Assembly (NCBI GenBank): GCA_030016455.1
Contig: JASEJH010000042.1
Location: 1 to 9,027 of the forward strand
From: Thermoanaerobacteraceae bacterium
Lineage (GTDB): Bacteria; Bacillota; Desulfotomaculia; Desulfotomaculales; Ammonificaceae
Length of the DNA: 9,027 nucleotides
Direction: 5' to 3'
Part shown: in pieces, positions 1 through 7,567 of the stretch
How the letters are laid out: every line of letters begins with the position of its first letter
Numbering within the stretch: position 1 is the first letter of the stretch
Translations under genes and position numbers: made by a program
Notes under the pieces: generated by a model
What the model saw: the letters and a program-made list of their open reading frames with translations, nothing else
What the model was told of the DNA's origin: nothing
The model's database searches: none

Positions 1-2129
1 CGGCGAAGGCGGCCGAGTTTCTGACGGCGCTTTCGCAGCGGCCGCCGCGGCTGGCGCGGGTTACGGCCATCGAGCGCGAGGAACTGGCCCCGGTAGGCTA
101 CCACCGGTTTGAGATTCTCCACAGCGCCGACGATGCCGCCAAGGAAGCGCTGATCCCGCCGGACGTGGCGCTGTGCGGCGATTGCGCCCGGGAGACCTTT
201 GATCCTGCGGACAGGCACTACCTCTATCCGTTCACCAACTGTACGAATTGCGGGCCGCGTTTCACGATCATCAAGGAGGTGCCGTACGACCGCCCGCGGA
301 CCTCTATGGCCGGCTTCAAGATGTGTGCGGAGTGCAGCCGGGAGTACCACGACCCGCAAGACCGGCGCTTTCACGCCCAGCCGATCGCCTGCCCGGCCTG
401 CGGGCCGGAGGTGGAACTGCTGGACGCTGACGGCCGCCCGGTCCCGGGAGACTGGCGGGAAAACTGCTGGCAGATCCTAGGCGAGGGCAAGATCCTGGCT
501 TTGAAGAGCCTGGGTGGGTTTCACCTTGCCTGCGACGCTTTCAACCGGCAGGCCTTGAAGACGCTGCGCCAGCGAAAGGGCCGGAGCCACAAGCCTTTCG
601 CGGTAATGTGCCGGGACCTGACGACGATTAGGCGCTACTGTCTCGTTAGTGAGGCGGAGGAGGAGTTGCTGACGGCGCTTCAGGCCCCGATTGTCATCTT
701 GAGGCGCCGTCCGGAGGCGGTGATCCCGGAGGAGGTGGCGCCGGGGCTTCGGACCCTGGGGGTAATGGTGCCCTACACGCCGCTGCACCTCCTGCTTTTT
801 GAAGGTCCGTTTGCCGTGCTGGTGATGACCAGCGGCAATTACAGCGAATTGCCGCTTTGCAAGGATAACGAACGGGTGTTCCAGGAACTCGGCGGGATTG
901 CGGACTACTTTCTCCTCCACAACCGCCCCATCGTGAACCGCTGCGACGACTCGCTGGCGGGGGTGGTAGCCGGCGAGGTTCAGCTCTACCGCCGGTCGCG
1001 CGGATATGTTCCCCGGCCGGTGGTGGTACCGAACAGTGAGGGTGCGGTGGTCCTGGGAATGGGCGGCGAAATGAAGAACGCCTTCTGCCTGCTGAAGCAG
1101 GGGCAGGCCTTTCTCAGCCAGCACATCGGGGAACTGGACAGCCTGGAAGGAGAGGAAAACCTTTTTTCCAGCCTGGTGAACTTCCAGCGTTTGCTGGGGG
1201 TGGAGCCGGAGATCGTGGGATACGACCTTCACCCGGGTTACCGCTCCTCCCGCATCGCGGAGAGCGTGCCGGCGAAGATGCGGTTCGGGGTGCAGCACCA
1301 CCACGCCCACCTGGCGGCCTGCCTGGCCGACAACGGCGTGGATTCCCCCGCGATCGGGGTGATCTTCGACGGCACCGGTTACGGGGAGGACGGGAACCTG
1401 TGGGGGTTCGAATTCCTGAGCGGCGATTACAAGGAGTTCACCCGCCACTACCACCTTGCATACGCGCCGCTGCCGGGCGGGGAGCAGAGTATCAGGCACC
1501 CGTGGCGGATGGCGGCCTCGTACCTGATCACCTTTTTAGGAGATGAGGGGCTGTCGGCAGCCGGAGCCCTTTTCGGGAGCAAGAAGCAGGAGCTGGAGAC
1601 CGTGCGGTACTTAGTGGAAAAGCGGTTCAATTCGCCCTTGGCCTGCGGGTGCGGGCGCCTCTTCGACGCCGCGGCGGCGCTCCTGGGGATCTGCTGGGAG
1701 GCCACTTATGAGGGGCAGGCGGCCATCGAACTCGGTGAGCACGTGCTCGACCCGGAGGAGGGGAGCAGACTTCCGGGCTACCCGTACTCCTTCGACGGGG
1801 CGGTAATCTCACCCGCCGGCATCTTCAGCGGCATCCTGGAGGACCTGAAGAGAGGTACGGAAAAAACGTTAATCAGCACCCGCTTCCACAACACCATCGT
1901 AGCCATCGTTCTGGACGCGGTGAAGCGAATCGCTGCCGAGACGGGCCTGAAAACGGTGGCCTTGAGCGGCGGCACCTGGCAGAACCGCTACCTTTTCGCG
2001 GTGGGCAAGGAAATGCTGGCCCGGAACGGTTTTGAGGTGCTGTTCCACCGGCAGGTTCCGGCGAACGACGGGGGTTTGAGTCTCGGGCAGGCGGTTGTGG
2101 CGCACAGGAGGTGGCAGGAATGTGTTTAG
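1..2129 (+). CDS. hypF: HypF, carbamoyltransferase for [NiFe]-hydrogenase maturation (5' partial)
   Basis: HypF uses carbamoyl phosphate and ATP to make carbamoyl-adenylate and transfers the carbamoyl group to the C-terminal cysteine of HypE, the first step in making the cyanide ligands of the active-site iron. The reading frame is open from base 3, so the gene begins upstream; 708 residues are visible against about 750 usual. Bases 3 to about 125 encode the end of the acylphosphatase domain; its catalytic N-terminal part is outside. Two zinc-finger-like units follow, with four CxxC pairs between 174 and 401. Next is a YrdC/Sua5-like domain (about 470-1010, with a TSGN motif at 828-839). The C-terminal Kae1-like domain has the metal-binding HHHAH at 1296-1310, FDGTGYGEDG just after, and SGGTWQN at 1965-1985. 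An internal ATG at 165 lies inside the conserved linker and is not the start. The end overlaps hypC by 10 bases. The family call is firm. Confidence 0.96.
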   Translation, partial: AKAAEFLTALSQRPPRLARVTAIEREELAPVGYHRFEILHSADDAAKEALIPPDVALCGDCARETFDPADRHYLYPFTNCTNCGPRFTIIKEVPYDRPRTSMAGFKMCAECSREYHDPQDRRFHAQPIACPACGPEVELLDADGRPVPGDWRENCWQILGEGKILALKSLGGFHLACDAFNRQALKTLRQRKGRSHKPFAVMCRDLTTIRRYCLVSEAEEELLTALQAPIVILRRRPEAVIPEEVAPGLRTLGVMVPYTPLHLLLFEGPFAVLVMTSGNYSELPLCKDNERVFQELGGIADYFLLHNRPIVNRCDDSLAGVVAGEVQLYRRSRGYVPRPVVVPNSEGAVVLGMGGEMKNAFCLLKQGQAFLSQHIGELDSLEGEENLFSSLVNFQRLLGVEPEIVGYDLHPGYRSSRIAESVPAKMRFGVQHHHAHLAACLADNGVDSPAIGVIFDGTGYGEDGNLWGFEFLSGDYKEFTRHYHLAYAPLPGGEQSIRHPWRMAASYLITFLGDEGLSAAGALFGSKKQELETVRYLVEKRFNSPLACGCGRLFDAAAALLGICWEATYEGQAAIELGEHVLDPEEGSRLPGYPYSFDGAVISPAGIFSGILEDLKRGTEKTLISTRFHNTIVAIVLDAVKRIAAETGLKTVALSGGTWQNRYLFAVGKEMLARNGFEVLFHRQVPANDGGLSLGQAVVAHRRWQECV

Positions 2130-2389
2130 GGGTCCCGGGGAAGATCGTGGCGGTCTCTCCGGAGGAAAATACGGCGGTGATTGAAACTTTCGGTCTCCGG
2201 CAGCGGATCAATACGCTCCTGGTGGGCGAGGTCCAGGTGGGCGAGTACGTCATCGTCCACACCGGTTACGCCATCGAGAAGTTGGACGTCGAGGAAGCGT
2301 TGGAGCGGATCAGGCTATGGGAGGAATTGCTGGCGCATGAAGGTTTTGGAGAAGTTTCGGGATCCGGCAATAGCCCGGACGTTGATTAA
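2120..2389 (+). CDS. hypC: HypC, hydrogenase maturation chaperone
   Basis: HypC is a small chaperone that, with HypD, carries the Fe(CN)2CO precursor and delivers it to the hydrogenase large subunit. The protein is 89 residues and starts MCLGVPGKIVAV. The cysteine at position 2 is the essential iron-binding residue once the initiator Met is removed, so ATG 2120 was chosen over the in-frame GTG at 2111. AGGAGG at 2106-2111, eight bases upstream of that ATG and inside the end of hypF, supports the choice. The conserved stretch VGEYVIVHTGYAIEKLD and a helical EALERIRLWEELL follow. The last ~17 codons overlap hypD by 53 bases and encode a G/S-rich tail that does not look conserved. The two overlaps suggest translational coupling. 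Confidence 0.96.
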   Translation: MCLGVPGKIVAVSPEENTAVIETFGLRQRINTLLVGEVQVGEYVIVHTGYAIEKLDVEEALERIRLWEELLAHEGFGEVSGSGNSPDVD

Positions 2390-3446
2390 AGAGGTACAGG
2401 CTTCGGCCGCCCGGCTCACAGAGCGCCTCGGGCGGCGCGCGGTTTTAATGGAGGTTTGCGGGACGCACACCGTGGCCATCTCCCGGGCCGGCCTGAGGAG
2501 CCTGTTAGGCGATTACGTTGACCTGCGCAGCGGTCCCGGTTGCCCGGTCTGCGTTACGGACTACGCCGACGTGGACCGGATGGTGGCCTTCGCCCGGTTG
2601 CCGGGCGTCACGGTGGGGACGTTCGGCGACATGGTGCGGGTGCCCGGAAGCGAATCGTCTCTGGAGCGCGAGCGGGCCGGCGGCGCTGACGTGCGCATCT
2701 TTTATTCGCCGGCGGATGCGGTTACCTGGGCGGCGGAGCACCCGGGACGGGAAACCGTCTTTTTGGGCGTGGGGTTTGAAACGACTGCGCCCGCCGTGGC
2801 TTTAAGTATCAAGGAAGCCAGGGCCCGCGGGGTGAAAAACTTCAGTGTTTTCGTTACCCACAAGCTAGTGCCGCCGGCCATGGAAGCGCTTTTAAGCGAC
2901 CCGGAGCTGAGGATTGACGGCTTCATCCTGCCCGGACACGTCAGCGCCATCATCGGTCGCCGCGCGTATACCTTTCTGGAGCGGTACAACTTGCCGGCGG
3001 TAATCACCGGATTTGAAACGAACGATATCCTGGACGCGATCCGGGAGATTCTCCGGATGATGCTGAACGATGAGCGCCGGGTCGTCAACGGGTACACCCG
3101 GGTGGTACGCGAGGAGGGAAACAAAATCGCGCAGCAGCAGATGGCCGAGGTATTTGCCGTGTGCGACGCTTCCTGGCGGGGTTTCGGCGTCATTCCGCAG
3201 AGCGGGATGCGGATGCGGCCCGAATTCAGCGCGTTTGACGCCGCGGAACGGTTTGCGCTCCCGCCGGTCACGGCGCGGGTCCCCGCGGGATGCGCCTGCG
3301 GGGAAATCCTGAAGGGGAAGCTCACTCCCCGGGACTGCCGCTTGTTTGCCAAGGTCTGCAACCCTACGCAGCCGGTGGGTCCGTGCATGGTTTCTTCGGA
3401 AGGGGCCTGCGCCGCTTACTACCAGTTCGAACGCCATGCGCTGTGA
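2337..3446 (+). CDS. hypD: HypD, Fe-S hydrogenase maturation protein
   Basis: HypD is the [4Fe-4S] scaffold that, bound to HypC, receives cyanide from HypE and holds the iron to be ligated. The predicted protein is 369 residues, normal for the family. The start at ATG 2337 gives the family N-terminus MKVLEKFRDP; the frame is open further upstream, but that part is only the shadow of hypC. GGAGG at 2320-2324 lies 12 bases before the start, a somewhat long spacing. The key redox and iron-binding cysteines are present: C41 in EVCGTHT, and C69 and C72 in GPGCPVC. GFETTAPA (147-154) and LPGHVSAIIG (198-207) are family motifs. The C-terminal cysteine cluster that binds the [4Fe-4S] centre is present as C319, C321, C334, C341, C350 and C358. 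No residue seems missing. Confidence 0.97.
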   Translation: MKVLEKFRDPAIARTLIKEVQASAARLTERLGRRAVLMEVCGTHTVAISRAGLRSLLGDYVDLRSGPGCPVCVTDYADVDRMVAFARLPGVTVGTFGDMVRVPGSESSLERERAGGADVRIFYSPADAVTWAAEHPGRETVFLGVGFETTAPAVALSIKEARARGVKNFSVFVTHKLVPPAMEALLSDPELRIDGFILPGHVSAIIGRRAYTFLERYNLPAVITGFETNDILDAIREILRMMLNDERRVVNGYTRVVREEGNKIAQQQMAEVFAVCDASWRGFGVIPQSGMRMRPEFSAFDAAERFALPPVTARVPAGCACGEILKGKLTPRDCRLFAKVCNPTQPVGPCMVSSEGACAAYYQFERHAL

Positions 3447-3457
3447 GGAGGAAACAG

Positions 3458-4468
3458 ATGCGGAAAAACGACTTTATCCTGCTGGCGCACGGGGACGGCG
3501 GGGCACTGACGCACGAACTCGTCACCGGCCTCTTCCTGCGCCATTTTCCAAGCCGGGCGCTGAAGAGCCTGACGGACGCGGCGACGCTTACCGTGGCGGG
3601 TGGGCGGCTGGCGGTGAGCACCGATTCCTTCGTGGTGAGCCCGCTTTTCTTTCCCGGCGGGGACATCGGCAAACTGGCGGTTTGCGGCACGGTCAACGAC
3701 CTGGCGGTTAGCGGGGCGAAGCCCCTCTACCTTACGGCCTCCTTTCTCATCGAAGAAGGCCTGCCGCTCGCGGAGCTGGAGCGGGTGGTGGCTTCGATGG
3801 CGGGAGCGTGTGCCGAGGCCGGGGTGGAGGTTGTCGCCGGCGACACCAAGGTGGTCGGGCGGGGAAACCTGGACCAGCTCTTCATCAATACCACCGGCGT
3901 CGGCGTGATTCCGGAAGGTGTGGAATTAGGTTACACGCGGATTGCTCCGGGGGACCGGATTTTGGTCAACGGCGGCATCGGGGAGCACGGGATGGCGATT
4001 TTGGCGCTCCGGGAGGGCTTCGGTTTCGCCGGCCAGATCGCGAGCGACTGCGCGGCGCTCAACGGAATTACCGGCGCGCTTCTGGAGAAAGTAAAGGGCG
4101 TAAAGCTGATGCGGGACCTGACGCGCGGCGGCCTGGCCACCGCGGCCAAGGAGATCGCGCTAGCGGCGGGGTGCGACATCTATATTGAAGAGGCAAACGT
4201 ACCGGTGAAGCCGGTGGTGAGAGGTGCGGCGGAGTTGCTGGGCCTCGACCCGCTCTACCTGGCCAACGAAGGGAAGTTCATGGCGGTGGTGGCCCCCGAG
4301 GCGGCGGAAGAAGCACTCGCGGTGCTGCGGGCCCATCCGCTCGGAAAGGACGCGTCGGTGATCGGCGAAGTCTGCGCGGGGCGCGGAAACGTTTATCTCC
4401 GGACGGCATTCGGGGGGACGAAGTTCCTGGACATGCTGGCGGGAATGCCCCTGCCGCGCATCTGCTGA
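3458..4468 (+). CDS. hypE: HypE, carbamoyl dehydratase of hydrogenase maturation
   Basis: HypE accepts a carbamoyl group from HypF on its C-terminal cysteine and dehydrates it with ATP to a thiocyanate, the donor of the CN ligands to the HypC-HypD iron. The protein is 336 residues and belongs to the PurM/SelD/ThiL ATP-binding fold. The hallmark C-terminus PRIC is present, with acceptor Cys336. Other family motifs are LAHGDGG (9-15), STDSFVVSPLFFPGGDIGKL (54-73), GTVNDLAVSGAKP (77-89), AGDTKVV (127-133) and MRDLTRGGLATAAKE (218-232). The start at ATG 3458 is set by AGGAGG at 3446-3451, which overlaps the hypD stop; an open frame upstream from 3290 is the hypD shadow. This is the last hyp gene of the operon. 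No clear terminator follows it. Confidence 0.97.
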   Translation: MRKNDFILLAHGDGGALTHELVTGLFLRHFPSRALKSLTDAATLTVAGGRLAVSTDSFVVSPLFFPGGDIGKLAVCGTVNDLAVSGAKPLYLTASFLIEEGLPLAELERVVASMAGACAEAGVEVVAGDTKVVGRGNLDQLFINTTGVGVIPEGVELGYTRIAPGDRILVNGGIGEHGMAILALREGFGFAGQIASDCAALNGITGALLEKVKGVKLMRDLTRGGLATAAKEIALAAGCDIYIEEANVPVKPVVRGAAELLGLDPLYLANEGKFMAVVAPEAAEEALAVLRAHPLGKDASVIGEVCAGRGNVYLRTAFGGTKFLDMLAGMPLPRIC

Positions 4469-4480
4469 GCCCAAGAAGCA

Positions 4481-4579
4481 GAAAATCAGGTCAGAAGTCA
4501 GAAGGTTCAAAGAGGAATTCGCTCTGCGAATTCCTACAACCCCTATTCTGGATTCTGGATTCTGGCTCCTGAATTCTTG
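4481..4579. repeat. Imperfect foldback element with heptamer arms
   Basis: The left arm holds two direct copies of TCAGAAG (4491-4497, 4498-4504). The right arm holds three exact copies of ATTCTGG (4545-4551, 4552-4558, 4559-4565) and two degenerate units, CTCCTGA and ATTCTTG (to 4579). Reverse-complemented, the left arm reads CTTCTGA CTTCTGA CCTGA, so it roughly matches the right arm. At the centre is a perfect inverted repeat (see the hairpin at 4513-4535). The composition is much more AT-rich than the flanking genes and there is no open frame. It resembles a small non-coding dispersed repeat or MITE-like element; that nature is inferred from structure alone. It fills most of the hypE-DUF445 gap. 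Confidence 0.6.
4513..4535. repeat. Perfect 10-bp inverted repeat hairpin
   Basis: AGGAATTCGC (4513-4522) and GCGAATTCCT (4526-4535) are exact reverse complements separated by TCT. The hairpin is strong but has no T-run on either side (ACAACCCC follows), so it is not a classical intrinsic terminator. It could still act as an mRNA 3' stabiliser after hypE, or be the core of the surrounding foldback element. Confidence 0.75.
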
Positions 4580-4614
4580 ACCCAATTAGCTTGACTCTTT
4601 AAGGAATTAGAACG

Positions 4615-5235
4615 ATGTTTTACCTAAATCTTGTTTTGCTGCCGTTGGTTGGCGCATTTATCGGATGGATCACCAACCTCCTCGCGGTGAAGCTTCTTTT
4701 CCGGCCGTATAAACCTGTCCGCCTCCCGGGGTGGACGCTGCAGGGAGTTCTGCCGAAGCGCCGCTACGACCTGGCGCGGAGTATCGGGCAGACGCTGGAA
4801 AAGGAACTCCTCTCCCTCGACGACATCCTGCGGCACTTGAAAGAGCGGGACGTACCGGAGCGGATCGTGGTCCTGCTGAAGGAAGCGGTCCGGCAGGCCG
4901 TGCGGGAAAAAATCCCGGGCTGGGTCCCGGTGGCGGTGAAGCGGCCGCTGTCCGAGGCGTTGGGCGACCTGGTGGGGGAGCGCTTGCCCTTTCTTGTCAC
5001 CTGGCTGGTAGACTCTTTCGGAGAGACGCTCAAGGAGGAGGTAAGCATCGCCCGGCTGGTGGAGGAAAAGCTGAACGCCTTTCCGCTGGAGGACCTGGAA
5101 AGGGTGGTTTTTGAAGTGGCCGCCCGGGAGATCGGGCACATCAAGCTCATGGGCGCGGTGCTCGGCTTTTTGATCGGGTGCCTGCAGGCAGGTTTTTTGT
5201 TGCTGCTGCAGTTGACAAATCTGAAGGGGTTTTAG
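4615..5235 (+). CDS. Short DUF445-family membrane protein, function unknown
   Basis: The protein is 206 residues. It begins with a hydrophobic segment (about 3-28) that ends in GWITNLLAVKLLFRP, the signature of the DUF445 (YheB-like) family, and it ends with a second hydrophobic segment (about 178-200). Between them is a charged, mostly helical region rich in E, K and R, with LPKRRYDLARSIGQTLEKELL (46-66), which is also family-like. Many DUF445 proteins, such as Bacillus YheB, are nearly twice as long, so this is a compact form with a shortened middle; it does not look broken, since both membrane ends are present. ATG 4615 is preceded by AAGGA at 4601-4605 with a good 9-base gap. No biochemical function is established for the family as far as I know. 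The gene sits between a repeat-like element and the thrS leader, and its neighbours give no clue to its role. Confidence 0.85.
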   Translation: MFYLNLVLLPLVGAFIGWITNLLAVKLLFRPYKPVRLPGWTLQGVLPKRRYDLARSIGQTLEKELLSLDDILRHLKERDVPERIVVLLKEAVRQAVREKIPGWVPVAVKRPLSEALGDLVGERLPFLVTWLVDSFGETLKEEVSIARLVEEKLNAFPLEDLERVVFEVAAREIGHIKLMGAVLGFLIGCLQAGFLLLLQLTNLKGF

Positions 5236-5241
5236 TATATT
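5212..5241 (+). promoter_or_regulatory. Predicted sigma-A promoter of the thrS T-box unit
   Basis: A perfect -35 box TTGACA (5212-5217) is followed, after 18 bases, by TATATT (5236-5241), which matches five of six positions of the -10 consensus. Transcription would start near 5248, just before the T-box Stem I. The -35 box lies within the last codons of the DUF445 gene and the -10 box follows directly on its stop codon. Confidence 0.75.
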
Positions 5242-5247
5242 TAAGTT

Positions 5248-5588
5248 CAGCCTTACAGCGAAAAACGTTAAGAGCGAGGATGGGGGACAAGCCCCGGTTG
5301 CGGGCGCCACAGAGAGGGGACGCCCCGGCTGAAAGCGTCCCTGGGCAACGCCTGGACGGAGGTACCACCCCTTGAGCTCTTCCCTGGCACTCAACTCTGT
5401 GGTAACAGCCTGCGTTCAGGCAAACAGGCGTTAGAGTATCCCGTATTCTTTCACGTTGAGTTGAGTGCTGGGGGGCGGTGGCGGCCGTTATCCGCAACCC
5501 GAGTGGGACAGAAGGTGCCCTTCTGTCCAAGCAGGGTGGAACCGCGGGTGGACTCTACAGCCCGTCCCTGAACGGGGACGGGATTTTT
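5248..5588 (+). ncRNA. T-box riboswitch leader, threonine-specific
   Basis: This leader senses uncharged tRNA-Thr and allows read-through into thrS. The Stem I base pairs AAGAGC (5270-5275) with GCTCTT (5376-5381), next to GA-rich kink-turn-like bases. The AGAGAG motif is at 5311-5316. The upper helix is GGGACGC (5317-5323) with GCGTCCC (5335-5341). The likely specifier is ACC (Thr) at 5364-5366, followed by the usual purine, A5367; a second ACC at 5367-5369 is followed by C and is a poorer choice. Stem II pairs 5387-5397 with 5458-5468, 11 exact pairs. Stem III pairs GGACAGAAGG (5506-5515) with CCTTCTGTCC (5519-5528). The T-box sequence AGGGTGGAACCGCG is at 5533-5546; its TGGAACC part is the bulge that pairs with the tRNA acceptor end. 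Pairings were drawn by hand; the start at 5248 is estimated from the promoter. Confidence 0.95.
5561..5588 (+). terminator. T-box regulated intrinsic terminator
   Basis: CCCGTCCC (5561-5568) pairs exactly with GGGACGGG (5575-5582) around a 6-base loop, followed by A and five T residues (5584-5588). The 5' arm can instead pair with the T-box region (AGGG at 5533-5536 and CGGG at 5545-5548) to form the antiterminator, so the two folds exclude each other, as expected for a transcriptional T-box. Confidence 0.93.
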
Positions 5589-5654
5589 GTTGTGGAAAAA
5601 GGGATTGAAGGCCGGCGACCGGCGGCCGATAACCGATCAGGGAGGCGTTTTGGG

Positions 5655-7565
5655 ATGACGGTGGTGATTTTTCCCGACGGCGACAAGCGGGAGTTTCCGG
5701 ACGGCGTGACGGCGGCGGATGTGCTGAAGGAACTGGGCCAGCGCCTGCAGAAAGAGGTGCTGGTGGCCCGGGTGAACGGCAGGGTCGTGGACCTTTCCGT
5801 CCCGCTGCCGCCGGAGGCGCAAATCGAGTTTTTAACCTTTGCCGACGAGGAGGGCCGGGAGGTTTACCGCCACAGTTCGGCCCACATCCTGGCGCAGGCG
5901 GTGAAGCGGCTTTACCCGGAGGCCAGGCTGGCTATCGGCCCGGCCATCAGCGACGGTTTTTACTACGACTTTGACGTGCCCCGGCCCTTTACGCCAGAGG
6001 ACCTCGAGCGGATCGAGGCGGAGATGGAACGGATAATCAAAGCAGACCTTCCGCTCGTGCGGTTCGAGCTTTCCCGGCAGGAGGCGCGGGAAATGTTTCG
6101 GAAGGCGGGTGAAGACTACAAGGTGGAGATCATCGAGGAACTTCCGCCGGAGACCGTGATCTCCTGCTACCGCCAGGGGGAGTTCGTTGATCTCTGTGCA
6201 GGCCCCCACGTTCCTTCGACCGGCTACATCCGGGCGGTCAAGCTTTTGAATGTGGCCGGCGCCTACTGGCGCGGCGACGAGCGCAACAAGATGCTCCAGC
6301 GAATTTACGGGACTTCCTTTCCGAAGAAATCGCTGTTAGAGGAGCACCTGAACCGACTGGAAGAGGCCAAACGGCGGGATCACCGGCGCCTCGGGGCCGA
6401 GCTCGACCTCTTCAGCGTATGCGAGGAGGGCCCCGGGTTTCCGTTTTTCCACCCCAAGGGGATGGTGCTCCGCAACGAACTCGAGTCCTTCTGGCGGGAG
6501 GAGCACCGCCGCCGGGGATACCAGGAGATCCGCACCCCCATTCTCCTGCGGCGGGGGCTTTGGGAGCGGTCCGGACACTGGGATCACTACAAGGAAAACA
6601 TGTACTTCACTGCGATTGACAAGCAGCCTTACGCGATCAAGCCGATGAACTGCCCCGGTTGCATTCTCCTCTACCAGCGGCGGGTTCACTCTTACCGCGA
6701 GCTTCCGATCCGGATGGGGGAGATGGGGCTGGTGCACCGCCACGAGTTGTCCGGCGTGCTGCACGGGCTGATGCGGGTGCGGTCGTTCACCCAGGACGAC
6801 GCGCACATCTTCTGCCGGGAAGACCAGGTGAAGGACGAGATCCTCGGGATTATCGGGATTGTGGATTATTTCTACCGGGAGGTGTTCGGCTTCGACTACC
6901 ACGTCGAGCTTTCCACCAAGCCGGAAAAGGCGATGGGGGACGACGCCATCTGGGACCTGGCCACGGCAGCGCTGCGGGAGGCGCTTGAGGCGCGGAACTT
7001 CTCCTACAAGGTGAACGAGGGCGACGGTGCCTTCTATGGACCGAAGATAGACTTCCACCTCCGGGATTGCCTGGGGCGGACCTGGCAGTGCGGCACCATC
7101 CAGCTTGACTTCCTGATGCCGGAGAAGTTCGACCTTTTCTACATCGGTGAGGACGGGGAGCGCCACCGGCCGGTGATGCTGCACCGGGTGGTCTTCGGCA
7201 GCCTGGAGCGGTTCATCGCTATCCTGACCGAGCACTTCGCCGGGGCCTTTCCGGTCTGGCTGGCGCCGGTGCAGGTGCGGGTGCTGCCCATCGCCGACCG
7301 CCACGCGGCCTACGCGGCCGAGGTGACCCGGTTCCTCGAGGAGGCCGGCGTCAGGGTGGAGCTGGACGCACGAAGCGAGAAAGTCAACTATAAGATCCGT
7401 GAGGCACAGGTGCAGAAGGTGCCGTATATGCTGGTGGTGGGCGACAAGGAGGCGGCCGGACGGACGGTGGCGGTCCGCCACCGGGCCGAAGGAGACCTGG
7501 GTTCCATAACACCGGAAGCGTTCCGGGAACGAATCCTGGAGGAGATCAGGAGCCGGCGGACCTAA
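5655..7565 (+). CDS. thrS: Threonyl-tRNA synthetase
   Basis: ThrS charges tRNA-Thr with threonine and edits mischarged serine in the cytoplasm. The protein is 636 residues, close to the usual 640. In order: TGS domain (about 1-62); editing domain with HSSAH (H73, H77) and CAGPH (C181, H185), the editing-site residues; class II catalytic core from about 245, with zinc ligands C333 (MNCPGC), H384 (DDAHIF) and H510 (VMLHR), each one less than the E. coli positions; motif 2 around GLVHRHELSG (358-367) and MRVRSFTQDD (373-382); motif 3 at GSLERFIAIL (515-524). The anticodon-binding domain fills about 535-636. ATG 5655 was chosen because AGGGAGG at 5639-5645 sits 9 bases upstream and the TGS domain begins there; the frame stays open upstream only through the T-box RNA. 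Expression should be controlled by that leader. No frameshift or missing residue was seen. Confidence 0.98.
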   Translation: MTVVIFPDGDKREFPDGVTAADVLKELGQRLQKEVLVARVNGRVVDLSVPLPPEAQIEFLTFADEEGREVYRHSSAHILAQAVKRLYPEARLAIGPAISDGFYYDFDVPRPFTPEDLERIEAEMERIIKADLPLVRFELSRQEAREMFRKAGEDYKVEIIEELPPETVISCYRQGEFVDLCAGPHVPSTGYIRAVKLLNVAGAYWRGDERNKMLQRIYGTSFPKKSLLEEHLNRLEEAKRRDHRRLGAELDLFSVCEEGPGFPFFHPKGMVLRNELESFWREEHRRRGYQEIRTPILLRRGLWERSGHWDHYKENMYFTAIDKQPYAIKPMNCPGCILLYQRRVHSYRELPIRMGEMGLVHRHELSGVLHGLMRVRSFTQDDAHIFCREDQVKDEILGIIGIVDYFYREVFGFDYHVELSTKPEKAMGDDAIWDLATAALREALEARNFSYKVNEGDGAFYGPKIDFHLRDCLGRTWQCGTIQLDFLMPEKFDLFYIGEDGERHRPVMLHRVVFGSLERFIAILTEHFAGAFPVWLAPVQVRVLPIADRHAAYAAEVTRFLEEAGVRVELDARSEKVNYKIREAQVQKVPYMLVVGDKEAAGRTVAVRHRAEGDLGSITPEAFRERILEEIRSRRT

Positions 7566-7567
7566 AA

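Noticed and set aside
477..1499. 340-codon open frame on the - strand inside hypF
   Set aside because: It is antisense to a fully conserved hypF, has a low-complexity shadow composition rich in H, Q, R and V, and shows no recognisable domain. Long antisense frames are usual in GC-rich genes.
4513..4535. Hairpin as the intrinsic terminator of the hyp operon
   Set aside because: There is no T-run after it on either strand, so it lacks the second half of an intrinsic terminator.
4491..4579. CRISPR array
   Set aside because: The heptamers are directly adjacent with no unique spacers of 25-40 bases, and no cas gene is present.
4577..4605. Possible promoter for the DUF445 gene (TTGACC at 4577-4582)
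   Set aside because: At a 17-base spacing the -10 position reads TAAGGA, a poor match that overlaps the ribosome binding site; the second TTGACT at 4591 would put its -10 box at the start codon.
5478..5654. Open frame extending thrS upstream by 59 codons
   Set aside because: This stretch is the T-box RNA itself and its terminator; the TGS domain starts at ATG 5655, which has its own ribosome binding site.
6336..7481. 381-codon open frame on the - strand inside thrS
   Set aside because: It lies opposite the conserved catalytic core of ThrS and has the same shadow composition (runs of H, P, L, V). Nothing family-like is seen.
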